Of a stretch of DNA of 64,000 nucleotides, positions 1-8,225 are shown in pieces; position 1 is the first letter of the stretch; each line of letters starts with the position of its first letter. A program made the position numbers and the translations under genes. The notes beneath the pieces were generated by a model, which was given only the letters and a program-made list of their open reading frames with translations, ran no database searches and was not told where the DNA came from. Location: positions 48,523 to 112,522 of the forward strand of contig RQYD01000016.1 of the NCBI GenBank assembly GCA_003858485.1. The letters are read 5' to 3'. The DNA is from Clostridiales bacterium COT073_COT-073 (lineage in GTDB: Bacteria; Bacillota; Clostridia; Lachnospirales; Vallitaleaceae).

Positions 1-599
1 TTGATGCTGTATAGAGCGACCGACCGACTACCGTCGGCATTGGTATGGAAGCGATCAAACCAAAGGGTATCCCCCAACAGGAGAACATCATTATAGCTTG
101 CGTAGATAGGATAGCCGCTGACAGGGTCGATTTCTTCAAGAATGATTTCAAACAATTGACTATCCTGCAGGGAATATGCATAAAGACCGACGGGCAGGAG
201 AGATTCCTTATGAACATCATCCCGAAAAATTCGTAAAATCAGATAATCATCATTTAGAGCAGATATACCTACATTTTGCCCTTCGGGAAAGGATGTCAGT
301 GATTGATAATCATTGGTTTCAAAGTTATAAAATCCAAACTCCTGCTCTAAATAATAATTCCCTGTTTTGGATAGGTATAGAAGGGCAGTGGACTTATCGC
401 ATAGATAAAGGCAGCCTGCGTTATATTCCTTTAGTTTAGCAGGAATTTCTATTTTTCGATACTCGATTTTACCGCCAATATCATTGACAGCAGGCAAGAA
501 ATCATAGTGTTCCTGTATGCTGATCGGGATTTCATACTTTTCCTTACAGGCGGATAAGGAAAAAATAAGCAAAAACAAAATTAAAGGGATTATTTTTTT
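1..599 (-). CDS. Lipoprotein paralogue, cut by window edge, no normal start codon
   Basis: A reading frame runs from about 599 to the left edge, so the C-terminus is outside the window. It encodes a hydrophobic leader ending in the lipobox LSAC and then follows the neighbouring lipoprotein closely (IGGKIEYRKI against IDGKIEYRKI; NDVLLLGDTLWFD in both), so the two are tandem paralogues. No ATG, GTG or TTG lies in frame before the leader: the codons upstream are ACG and a TGA at 603-605. The frame emerges from seven A (593-599) that overlap the end of the upstream gene; with six A a TTG start would come into frame. It could be a phase-off gene, a slippage product or a sequencing error. Function unknown. 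Confidence 0.6.
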
Positions 600-1717
600 C
601 GTTCAAAAAAATAGATATCTTTCGATTGATAGCCGGGTAGAAGTTGAAATAAAATTCCGTAATTTTCTTTTATTAAAAAGCGATTATTACCTTCCGGTAA
701 ATTGGAAAAAACCAGGATTTTTTGTGTCTTTCTATCATAGATACAAGGGACATGGTCAGCATAATTGTTCCAGCTGACAAAAAAATCGGTTGCTTTGAGA
801 GAAGCGACAATGTTAGAGGAATTACAGGAAGCGAGAATCTTATCTGTACTCATATCTTTTATAATAAAGCGATATAGAAGCTCCTTATAATCGGGTTTAT
901 GTTCTATGCAGTAAAAGTTATCCTGAAAAGGGGCAATACCTTTTAAATCTTCGGCTGAAACTTTTGTCGTTTGTCCGTCAAGAGAACAGAAAACCTTATA
1001 TTCCCAATTTTCATCATGAACAAAGAAATGGACTTGATTTTTGTAATAGAAAGGATTTTGGGCATTTTCCTCTATTTTTTGCGGTTTTAAGTCCTTTAAA
1101 TCAGTACAGTACAAATCAACAAGAATTTTGCCGGAGTCATTGGCATAAAAGTCGTCAAACCAAAGAGTATCTCCCAGTAAAAGAACATCGTTATAATTTT
1201 CGTATTCCACTTGCTTACTTTCGGAATCAATGGAAAATAGATGAACGCAGAATAAGTGATTTTCATGAAGAGAATATGCGTAAATTCCCTCTGCGACAGA
1301 CGACGAGCTTTGGCTGTCGGGAAGAAATTGGGCATTGAGACCGAAAAATTTCAAGATAATATAATTCTCATTTATAGCACATACACCGGACGAGAGATTT
1401 TCGGGCAATGAAAAGAGGAATTGATATTCTCCGGTATCAAAGTTATAAAAGCCATATTCCTTATCCAAATAGGTCTTTTCGTCATACAAACAGGTAAGAA
1501 GGGTTGATTTATCATAAAGTTTCGTGTAGGAAGCTTTATAGCCTTTTAATGTATCAGGCAGCATAATTTTCCGATACTCGATTTTACCGTCGATGTCCGT
1601 GGGGGATAGAAGGGAGTCGTAATATTCTGTTAAACTCACCGGAACAGTATAATCATGGCAAGAAGGTATAAAAAGAGCTATCAATAAAAGAAGAAGCGAA
1701 CACATATAATTTTTCAT
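590..1717 (-). CDS. Predicted lipoprotein of unknown function
   Basis: 375 residues. The N-terminus is a short signal peptide with lipobox IPSC near residues 17-20, so the mature protein should be lipid-anchored outside the membrane. The rest is rich in aromatic and acidic residues in short strand-like repeats (YSLHENHLF, LLLGDTLWFDD), which may indicate a beta-propeller; that is inference. The ATG is well supported by AAGGGGGT a few bases upstream. It ends in AAA AAA TAA and overlaps by 10 bases the beginning of a truncated tandem paralogue. I do not recognise the family. Confidence 0.8.
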   Translation of the reverse strand: MKNYMCSLLLLLIALFIPSCHDYTVPVSLTEYYDSLLSPTDIDGKIEYRKIMLPDTLKGYKASYTKLYDKSTLLTCLYDEKTYLDKEYGFYNFDTGEYQFLFSLPENLSSGVCAINENYIILKFFGLNAQFLPDSQSSSSVAEGIYAYSLHENHLFCVHLFSIDSESKQVEYENYNDVLLLGDTLWFDDFYANDSGKILVDLYCTDLKDLKPQKIEENAQNPFYYKNQVHFFVHDENWEYKVFCSLDGQTTKVSAEDLKGIAPFQDNFYCIEHKPDYKELLYRFIIKDMSTDKILASCNSSNIVASLKATDFFVSWNNYADHVPCIYDRKTQKILVFSNLPEGNNRFLIKENYGILFQLLPGYQSKDIYFFERKK

Positions 1718-2060
1718 AAAATTACCCCCTTAATATAGGAAAGGAAATACCTCACTTGCAGATAGTTTTAGATTACTAACTCAACTTTACTGCTTGCAAC
1801 TACTCACGCCTGATTTGAAAAAATATTATTTATTTCCCTCCTTTCTTGTAATAAAAAGATGTGCAGAATTGATTTTTTTGTTCAAATCAGCACAATATAT
1901 TGATATTACAATGCCTTCAAAACAATATGCTGCCAAATTTATTTTTTTGATCAATATTTTTCATATTTTCAGAAAAATATGTTTTATTATTAGATAATAA
2001 CATATTTACTCCAAAAGAGTCAAATAAACAAAATTTTATCTTTATATATAACTCTATATA
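1718..2060. other. A+T-rich intergenic stretch with a solo repeat end
   Basis: No gene seen. The stretch holds the ribosome site of the lipoprotein and a solitary copy of the repeat end TAACTCAACTTT near 1775-1787. A minus-strand pair TTGAAG and TATTGT with 17-base spacing, near 1880-1910, may be the lipoprotein promoter but is weak. There is also a strong AAAGGAGGG on the minus strand near 1838-1846 with no ATG after it, possibly the start of a lost gene. Confidence 0.4.
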
Positions 2061-2246
2061 TAACTCAACTTTCCCATAGTCTTTTTAGATCTATCCCACT
2101 CCGGGGAGCGGGCACATATCACCCTGTCGAAAAACTTCGTTTTTCTGCCCGGCTAGGCAACATGCCTTTCGCCACTTACTTCGTAAGATGGCTTGCGCAG
2201 CACATGCCAAAAAAGACCGCTTCTGGGAACATGGGAAAATTGAGCA
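2061..2246 (+). repeat. MITE-like hairpin element, copy 1
   Basis: Begins TAACTCAACTTTCCCA and ends with the inverted version GGGAAAATTGAG. Inside are the GC hairpin around CCGGGGAGCGGG, a hairpin with the arms GAAAAAC and GTTTTTC around TTC, and the module GCCACTTAC-TTC-GTAAGATGGC. No coding capacity. One of at least ten copies in this window. Confidence 0.85.
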
Positions 2247-2282
2247 TCTTATTTTTAAAACCTTTATTCTTCAAATTTATAA

Positions 2283-2320
2283 AACCTGCAAGCAGTAACG
2301 ATTGTCGCTTCTTACAGGTT
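2283..2320 (-). terminator. Hairpin terminator after the 15-codon gene
   Basis: Arms AACCTG and CAGGTT enclose a long, nearly continuous stem (AGCGA paired with TCGTT) and a CAA loop. On the minus strand it is followed by TTATAAATTT. It lies 28 bases after the stop of the small gene at 2348-2395; there is also a T run on the plus strand, so it may act both ways. Confidence 0.6.
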
Positions 2321-2347
2321 TTTATTTCCTGCCAATATCCGGTTATA

Positions 2348-2395
2348 TCATTTTTCCATAAGTCGCTCTTCCCATAGTTCAATGACATTCGGCAT
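2348..2395 (-). CDS. Possible 15-residue small protein with its own transcription unit
   Basis: Codes for MPNVIELWEERLMEK. AAGGAGAAG lies at good spacing before the ATG, a consensus promoter (2422-2450) lies just upstream and a hairpin terminator (2283-2320) just downstream, so a transcript of about 130 bases would carry only this frame. It is charged and amphipathic with no membrane segment, unlike a type I toxin. It could also be the surviving 5-prime end of a gene whose remainder was lost when the repeat at 2061-2246 arrived. No family recognised. Confidence 0.5.
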   Translation of the reverse strand: MPNVIELWEERLMEK

Positions 2396-2421
2396 GATTT
2401 CTTCTCCTTTTTTGTACCTTT

Positions 2422-2450
2422 ATTGTAATCGGATTTCGGGATTTTGTCAA
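2422..2450 (-). promoter_or_regulatory. Consensus sigma-A promoter for the 15-codon gene
   Basis: TTGACA (2445-2450), 17-base spacer, TACAAT (2422-2427). It starts only 15 bases after the stop codon of the sigma-factor partner gene, so the small gene is transcribed independently. Confidence 0.75.
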
Positions 2451-2465
2451 TAAAGGGATAATATA

Positions 2466-4007
2466 TTATCTCTTTCTAACTTCCAGATAATAATGCGGCT
2501 TATTTAAATCCAGTTCTACCTTAGTAATACCGGTCGCCAAATCAAAGCCAAAGTTTTGAGTCACGATTTCAATTTCATCATAACCGGAGATGGAAGCACT
2601 CTGCTTGGTAAATAAAAGTTCAGACCCCAGCTCCGTTGCCAAATCATAACCTCGCCTTTTTTTATTTTTCCCAATATAATCCTGACTGCCCTGCCGGAAC
2701 ATTGCGGCATCTACCTGAATACTCTGCCCGGCCGGAATGCTCACCTCAAAAGCAAAGTAAATGATACGGCCCTGGTGCAAAACAGCCGAAAAAATATCCT
2801 CCAGCACTCCACCATCATAACGCTTCACCGGAAACTCTCCCAGCCAGCCATTGGCATCCAGCAATTCTGCCACTAAATTATGGTGTAACTCCAGTGAAAC
2901 CTCCGGTGCTTTGGCTTTTTCGGTCATTATTTCTTCCTCTGCCAAGGCTCTTTTATTCCTGTCAACCTTTAGCAATTCCAAAATTATTTCGCCCAAATTC
3001 GATTCAAAGCGTGTGACCGTACAGCCCAGGTCATTTAGCTCTTTGCCGGCGTCACAACTACCATCGGTATAGCCCTGAATAGTATAATTCTTCAAATCTT
3101 CACCCATCACAATCACATAGGCATCCTCCGGCGATTGATTCCTTTTATCCATATCCGGCCGATAGCAAATACCGCCCTTTGTTCTGGAACAAATACCATC
3201 ATCATTCATTGTAATACCATTCATGCCATAACTAAACACATAGGTCTTATGAAAATCAATTTGAAAATTCATACTTAATGTCGGATTAACGGCTTCCTTA
3301 TCCTGACTATACTCATAATCATGAAGTTTATAAACTGTCACTGGAATATCCATTGCCGGAAATTCATCAAAGGCGGAATGAAAATAATGCTTATCGCCAA
3401 GCAAAGTTTGAAACTCCGCAAAATTGCTTAGAGAAGTGAAAGTTCCTTTTTCCTTTCTTTCTTTTCCAACCTGAAGCCATTCATAACTATGAAAATCCGG
3501 TCCCGGATTTAAAAGCGGTGAAATGGCCTGTCCATTAATGCTAATATCAGGATAATGCCTTAGGTCACGGAGATTTCCAATCCAGGGGTAAAAAAGTGTT
3601 AGCTTCTGATTTTCAGCTGACGAATTAGTCAGGGTATAGCTATCGGTTATTTTCGCTGCCGTACCGACTTCCGCTAACTTTATTTCCTCATAATAAACCT
3701 CAAAATCAAAATCAATATTTCTAATCGCGGTTACTTCACTCAAATTTCCCTGAGCCGACAGTGGCAGTACCGGCCCGATATAGTTCATATAACTTAAATT
3801 ATTATCTCCACCATCTCCGCTTTTTCCACCAACATGGTTCAGCAAATACACTCCGCCAAGCACCAACATCAAACTGGCGGCAATCGCTGACATCCACTTT
3901 GCCCACTGCCCTATGCCCGGAGTTTTCTTTTGCCCGCCTGCTTTGGCTTCATGGATAAATTCAGCACCAGCTTCCCCAATCTTATCCAGCAAATCATTTG
4001 TTTTCAT
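2466..4007 (-). CDS. Membrane-anchored partner of the ECF sigma factor (putative anti-sigma)
   Basis: 513 residues. The N-terminal 35 residues are charged and would be cytoplasmic; one transmembrane segment follows at about 36-57 (WMSAIAASLMLVLGGVYLL), then about 450 extracellular residues. This is the layout of an anti-sigma factor with an external sensor. Its ATG shares one base with the stop codon of the sigma gene (TAATG), which implies translational coupling. The outer part begins with YIGPVLPLSA, which I associate with an uncharacterised family found beside ECF sigma factors in Clostridia. No classical zinc anti-sigma motif is visible, so the role rests on position and topology. The signal sensed is unknown. 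Confidence 0.65.
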   Translation of the reverse strand: MKTNDLLDKIGEAGAEFIHEAKAGGQKKTPGIGQWAKWMSAIAASLMLVLGGVYLLNHVGGKSGDGGDNNLSYMNYIGPVLPLSAQGNLSEVTAIRNIDFDFEVYYEEIKLAEVGTAAKITDSYTLTNSSAENQKLTLFYPWIGNLRDLRHYPDISINGQAISPLLNPGPDFHSYEWLQVGKERKEKGTFTSLSNFAEFQTLLGDKHYFHSAFDEFPAMDIPVTVYKLHDYEYSQDKEAVNPTLSMNFQIDFHKTYVFSYGMNGITMNDDGICSRTKGGICYRPDMDKRNQSPEDAYVIVMGEDLKNYTIQGYTDGSCDAGKELNDLGCTVTRFESNLGEIILELLKVDRNKRALAEEEIMTEKAKAPEVSLELHHNLVAELLDANGWLGEFPVKRYDGGVLEDIFSAVLHQGRIIYFAFEVSIPAGQSIQVDAAMFRQGSQDYIGKNKKRRGYDLATELGSELLFTKQSASISGYDEIEIVTQNFGFDLATGITKVELDLNKPHYYLEVRKR

Positions 4008-4561
4008 TAAAAGCCCTCCTTTATCAGCTGTGCCCGAAGTTTGCCTCTGGTTCGGTGCAGCATTGACATGACTTTACTTTGCGAAAAGCCAAATTGCTCA
4101 GAAATCGCTTTAATGGAATCCATGTACCAATACCTGCACAGAAAGACCCGACGCTCGGTTTCCGGCAGGCTCTTTAAAAAGTCATTAAACCACCTGACCC
4201 ATTCCCGGCTCTCCATTTCCTTTTCCACATTGTTGCTGCCGGCCACACAATCTTCCAGTTCCTCCAGCACCAAAGCCATTTCACCGCCGCCCCGTTTCTC
4301 AGCTTGATATTTACGCCAGCAGTCAATCGAAATGCGACGAGTTATCTTGCCCAAAAAAGCAGACAAAAGCGTAGGACGATGAGGTGGCATCGTATTCCAG
4401 GCAGCATGGTAAGTATCATTCACACATTCGCTGGCATCCTCATGATTTGCCAGAATGTTGTAAGAAATGCTGCTTAAATAACTGCCATATTTGGCAGCCG
4501 TTTCGACAATTGCAATTTCCTTCCGTTCCCAATATAATTCAACAATCTGCTCATCATTCAT
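4007..4561 (-). CDS. ECF-family RNA polymerase sigma factor
   Basis: 184 residues, the usual size. Region 2 is at about residues 20-90 (NHEDASECVNDTYHAAW, then FLGKITRRISIDCWRKY for core and -10 contacts). Region 4 is at about 125-175 (LPETERRVFLCRYWYMDSIKAI, and the helix-turn-helix SEQFGFSQSKVMSMLHRTR). AAAGGAGGTGCTGGG precedes the ATG. It is the first gene of a two-gene operon with its predicted membrane partner. It would direct polymerase to a small regulon when the partner releases it; autoregulation is usual for the class but I could not define a promoter. The bidirectional hairpin at 4702-4746 separates it from the glycosidase upstream. Confidence 0.9.
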   Translation of the reverse strand: MNDEQIVELYWERKEIAIVETAAKYGSYLSSISYNILANHEDASECVNDTYHAAWNTMPPHRPTLLSAFLGKITRRISIDCWRKYQAEKRGGGEMALVLEELEDCVAGSNNVEKEMESREWVRWFNDFLKSLPETERRVFLCRYWYMDSIKAISEQFGFSQSKVMSMLHRTRGKLRAQLIKEGF

Positions 4562-4701
4562 CCCAGCACCTCCTTTTAATATTTCTTAGCCCCTGTACCT
4601 ATCTACTCGCAAGATTTTGGCTTTTATTGCATAAAAAATAAAAATTTTTATTTTTCTATTTTCCGGTTTTTCTCTGTTAGAAAAAGATTGCTAATGGCAG
4701 C

Positions 4702-4746
4702 AAAACAGCGGTATCGACCTTTGCCGATTGACCGCTGTTTTTTATT
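4702..4746. terminator. Bidirectional hairpin terminator after the glycosidase
   Basis: AACAGCGGT pairs with ACCGCTGTT with an inner CGA/TCG-like stem and a T-rich tail on both strands (six T on plus, four on minus). It lies about 20 bases after the stop of the GH92 gene. Confidence 0.75.
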
Positions 4747-4767
4747 TTATCTGTGCTCGTTTAAAAA

Positions 4768-6972
4768 TCAATCTACTCGAATATATCTTTCCAGATCATG
4801 CTTTACTATTTCTTCTACTTCTTTCATAATTTTTTGGGCTTTGGACATGTCCAACACCCAATCCCCCTCCTGACTATGAATAACCACCTTTTTAACCTGC
4901 GGTTTTATTTTAATAAATTCATCTTTACCCACGCAGAATGGATAAATCCCAATCATCGCAAAAATCACCCAGGCAGCCATGCTGCCATTATCTTCATCTC
5001 CCGGAAAACCATCATCGGCCGCCGAAAATCCCTCTTTTAACAAGCGATCGATCCAGTATTCAGTCTTTTCTTTCTCGCCCAAGGCTGCATAAAGGTAAGG
5101 CAGATGAAAAGAAGGCTGATTGGAAATGGCGCATTGACCAAAGTCAGCGGCTGCCATTTCAGTCATTTCATGAATTTCAAAAGGATAGCCACCCCTCTTA
5201 TAATAAGGCTTAGTGGCAAATAATTCGTCTATCTTGTCCAGAAACTGCTCTTTGCCTCCATAAAGGGCCGCCAGTCCCTCAATATCATGATAAACTGCAA
5301 ATGAATTCTGCCAGGCACTGCCTTCACAGTAATCCTGCCCCCAAGCAAAGGCATCAAAATCCGGCCGGAAATTGCCGCCTTCATCTTTGGCCCGCATAAA
5401 ACCGGTTTCGACGTCAAAAAGCTGGCGATAATTCCGACTTCTGGCTAAATATTTACGGGCATCCTCTGCCTTTCCCAATACGCTGGCAATCTGGCTGATG
5501 CAAAAATCACCATACACATAATCCAGGGTATTATTAACACTTTCATGATATTTGGTATATGGCAAATATCCCAAAGCTTCATAATCGGCAATTCCCTGCC
5601 GGCCATATTTCTTTTCCTTTGATACAGCGGTCAAATGCTTTTTTACCCCCTGATATGCCCTCTCCAGCAGCGCTTTACTACCGATCGCCTTCACTGCCGC
5701 CTCAGCAATCACTGCATCAATCAATGTCCCCGGCATCATTCCGACTTCATTGGGTGACGGCCATTTCGGCAGCCAGCCGCAATCCTCATATGTATTGATA
5801 AATCCTTCTAAAATCTCTGCATATTCCTGCCTGGCAATTAAAGAATATAGCGGATAAACAGTCCGAAAGGTATCCCAAAAACCATTATTGACATATTTTA
5901 GTCCCGGTTTGATCCGGCCGGTATCGGCACAAAAATGAATGGCCTTACCATCTGCCGCTCTTTCATAAAACTTAGTCGGAAATAAAAATACCCGGTACAT
6001 ACAGCTATAAAACAGGCGCATTTGTTCCTCACTGGCTCCGCTGATTTCAATTCGGGATAAATAGCTTTCCCAGGTCTTTTCGGCACTCGCTTTCACTGCC
6101 ATAAAATTTTTTCCGGCCAGCTCTCTTTGCAGATTAACTTCTGCCTGCTCTAAGCTGATAAAGGAAGTAGCCAGCCGAAGATTGACAATCTGACTACCTT
6201 CCGTTATATAGTCCTTTTTTATATGGCTGCTATACTCATTATAGCTATCCTTGATTTGGCTGTTTATATCTGGCAGATTCCTTTCCGTCAATCCCTCTTT
6301 ATTTTTATCTGGATGCTCCAGCAAAACCCAAATCCCGCATTTTTCTTCACAAATCCTGCTGCCTTCCTCAGATTTTTCCCCTGCTCGCAAAAGATAAGCT
6401 TTTTTAAGCAAACAATCAAACTGATAAATAAAATACATCTTAAAATCCTGATGACTTGGCCATGAGGTATACTGGGTATAGCCGGTGATTTGATTTTTTT
6501 CAAAATCGACCTGAAATTCGGCCAAACCCTTATCCACTAAAACAGCAAAGGAAGCCGCTTCTTCCCCCTGATAATCCAGGCGGATCACTGCTCCGCGGGT
6601 AGTTGGCGCCAGTTCCAGACTGGTTCGGTAACGCAGAAAATCAACCTTTAAATAATGCGGCATCAGCTCCGCTTCTTCCGGACGAAAGCCGGACCAGCGC
6701 ATCTCCGGTGTCAAAAAACTCTCTTCTCTTTGCGGCATCATCACCAACGGCATATAATCACCAATCCACGGGCTGGGCTGATGGGTCAGGCGAATCCCCT
6801 CAATTGCCCGGTCTTTGGGATGATAAAACCAATTGCCCCGGCTACTCTCGGTTTGCAGGGTATACGCATTCATACCAAAGGGCATTTGCACCAGCGGCAG
6901 GGTATTGCCATTGGAAAAACGGGGCAGGCTGGCACTGCCTTGTTTGATATTAACATAATTGATATAAGCCAT
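4768..6972 (-). CDS. GH92-family glycosidase (alpha-mannosidase-like), cytoplasmic
   Basis: 734 residues and no signal peptide, so the substrate must be imported. The N-terminal beta domain has the family pattern NGNTLPLVQMPFGM, and the (alpha/alpha) barrel has GFWDTFRTVYPLYSL at about 364 and GWLPKWPSPNEVGMMPGTLID at about 399. The C-terminal motif is GDEDNGSMAAW at about 655, normally GN-D-D-x-G-x-M-S-A-W. GH92 enzymes are calcium-dependent exo-alpha-mannosidases. Two positions are unusual: GTLID replaces the usual GTHSD/GNH-type motif, losing a conserved histidine, and the GDED segment differs from GNDD. Specificity may therefore differ. The gene stands alone between an ECF operon and a small membrane gene. 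ATG preceded by GAGG. Confidence 0.85.
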   Translation of the reverse strand: MAYINYVNIKQGSASLPRFSNGNTLPLVQMPFGMNAYTLQTESSRGNWFYHPKDRAIEGIRLTHQPSPWIGDYMPLVMMPQREESFLTPEMRWSGFRPEEAELMPHYLKVDFLRYRTSLELAPTTRGAVIRLDYQGEEAASFAVLVDKGLAEFQVDFEKNQITGYTQYTSWPSHQDFKMYFIYQFDCLLKKAYLLRAGEKSEEGSRICEEKCGIWVLLEHPDKNKEGLTERNLPDINSQIKDSYNEYSSHIKKDYITEGSQIVNLRLATSFISLEQAEVNLQRELAGKNFMAVKASAEKTWESYLSRIEISGASEEQMRLFYSCMYRVFLFPTKFYERAADGKAIHFCADTGRIKPGLKYVNNGFWDTFRTVYPLYSLIARQEYAEILEGFINTYEDCGWLPKWPSPNEVGMMPGTLIDAVIAEAAVKAIGSKALLERAYQGVKKHLTAVSKEKKYGRQGIADYEALGYLPYTKYHESVNNTLDYVYGDFCISQIASVLGKAEDARKYLARSRNYRQLFDVETGFMRAKDEGGNFRPDFDAFAWGQDYCEGSAWQNSFAVYHDIEGLAALYGGKEQFLDKIDELFATKPYYKRGGYPFEIHEMTEMAAADFGQCAISNQPSFHLPYLYAALGEKEKTEYWIDRLLKEGFSAADDGFPGDEDNGSMAAWVIFAMIGIYPFCVGKDEFIKIKPQVKKVVIHSQEGDWVLDMSKAQKIMKEVEEIVKHDLERYIRVD

Positions 6973-7023
6973 AATAACCTCATTTTTTTAATTTTTGGTA
7001 TTTTTCTTCATAATTCAGATTTT

Positions 7024-7212
7024 TCAGCAGATCATAGTCCTGGCCGGCTCTGGAAGATTCTGAACTTTTACCGGTTTTTGTGACTTGATCTCCTCCGCAA
7101 TTCGCTCCATTGTTACTTCCTGAGCATTATGTTTGATAATATCTTTATTAATACATAGAAAATACAAAGCAATTCCCATTATCCCAATCACCAATGCAAT
7201 TCCTTTTTTCAT
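7024..7212 (-). CDS. Small membrane-anchored protein
   Basis: 62 residues from the ATG at 7210-7212; a TTG one codon earlier is less likely because AGAGGTGAT is correctly spaced for the ATG. Residues 3-23 form one transmembrane helix (GIALVIGIMGIALYFLC), followed by a charged tail of about 40 residues. It precedes the GH92 gene by 51 bases on the same strand and may be cotranscribed with it. Not recognised. Confidence 0.5.
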   Translation of the reverse strand: MKKGIALVIGIMGIALYFLCINKDIIKHNAQEVTMERIAEEIKSQKPVKVQNLPEPARTMIC

Positions 7213-7285
7213 CAAACATCACCTCTTTTCTACTTTCATTATACAATAACTTAGACCAACTGCAACCGGAAAATCATTTTTCTTA

Positions 7286-7360
7286 TTAACTCAACCTTCC
7301 CACATTCCCAGGAACAGTCTTTTTTTGGGCATGTACTGCGAAAGCAATCTTGCTTTGACC
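7286..7360 (-). repeat. MITE-like hairpin element, copy 2 (partial, reversed)
   Basis: TAACTCAACCTTCCCACATTCCCAGGAACAGTC is homologous to the right arm of the element read in reverse, followed by a decayed module around GCAATCTTGC. The opposite end is missing. Confidence 0.7.
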
Positions 7361-7421
7361 ACCATGTAAAAGCCATAATTATTCTTTCTTTATCAATAAT
7401 TATGCTTTTTTTATCTATTTC

Positions 7422-7464
7422 TTGACAATTATTCTTATCGGGAGTAAAATGATAATAATTATCA
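7422..7464 (+). promoter_or_regulatory. Promoter with overlapping Fur-like operator
   Basis: TTGACA (7422-7427), 17-base spacer, TAAAAT (7445-7450). The perfect palindrome TGATAATAATTATCA (7450-7464) begins at the last base of the -10 box; it matches the core of a classical Fur box (GATAATnATTATC type). Binding there would block the start site. A further small inverted repeat, GTTCG and CGAAC, follows at about 7465-7480. Iron repression of the transporter operon is inferred from this. Confidence 0.75.
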
Positions 7465-7541
7465 GTTCGTATAAGCGAACCAGTGATCACCCGGTAATCG
7501 ATTCACAACTTACATAATATACATGCATAAAGGAAACGCTT

Positions 7542-8225
7542 ATGAATACTAAAATAAATGCCCTGGTCTTAATTTTTATCAACTTAATTATTCCTTTTTC
7601 AGCCATGTTTGCCCATAATATTTTTGTAACCTTTTTTCTGTTTTTATTTTCCGCCGTTTTACTCTTGCGCTTTGGAAAAATACGGCGTTTTTTAAAATAT
7701 TCAATTGCTTTTCTGGCTCTTGGTATGATTTATTATCTGCTGTTACATTTTCGAATTCCGCATACAGATGTCTTTGCCATGAGCTTTTTTATATTATTTC
7801 ACTTTATTCCCTTAATGATGATTGCCAGTTTATTGTTTTATGATTATGGTCCTTCCGAAATCCTTTCCACCCTGCAGTTATTAAAATTAAACCGTAAATT
7901 CACGATTGCTCTGACAATCGCCCTCCGCTATATTCCGACTTTTCAAGCAGAATTTAAAATTATGAAAAGCTCAATGGCCATGCGCGGTATCGCCTTTAGC
8001 TGGAAACGACCGCTCCAAAGTTTTTCCTATTTTATCACCCCGCAGCTCTTTCGCTGTTCTCTTTTAGCTGAAGAACTGACCGCTGCCGGAATCACCAAAG
8101 GCATTGAATATCATGGAGTGCGCACCAGCATTTACAATATCAAATGGAAAAAAAGCGACAGTTTCTGGCTGATCAGCTTTCTACTTGGTTTTATTACCAT
8201 TATTTTATGGGGAGGCCATTTATGA
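7542..8225 (+). CDS. ECF transporter transmembrane (T) component
   Basis: 227 residues with about five transmembrane helices. It carries the two short EcfT coupling motifs near the C-terminus (MAMRGIAF and AAGITKGIEYHG, variants of the A-R-G helices that bind the two ATPases) and IALTIALRYIP. It forms the membrane scaffold joining the paired ATPase to the substrate-binding S component. First gene of the operon behind the iron-box promoter; RBS AAAGGAAACG. Its TGA overlaps the ATG of the ATPase (ATGA). Confidence 0.85.
   Translation: MNTKINALVLIFINLIIPFSAMFAHNIFVTFFLFLFSAVLLLRFGKIRRFLKYSIAFLALGMIYYLLLHFRIPHTDVFAMSFFILFHFIPLMMIASLLFYDYGPSEILSTLQLLKLNRKFTIALTIALRYIPTFQAEFKIMKSSMAMRGIAFSWKRPLQSFSYFITPQLFRCSLLAEELTAAGITKGIEYHGVRTSIYNIKWKKSDSFWLISFLLGFITIILWGGHL

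Noticed and set aside
590..602. Programmed -1 frameshift fusing the two lipoproteins
   Set aside because: A A7 slippery run exists, but no downstream stimulatory structure was identified and a fusion would place a signal peptide in mid-protein. Kept only as an open finding, not annotated as a fusion gene.
2176..2388. 70-codon minus-strand frame overlapping repeat copy 1
   Set aside because: It reads through the hairpin terminator and the repeat. The 15-codon frame with the better ribosome site and promoter in the same place is preferred.
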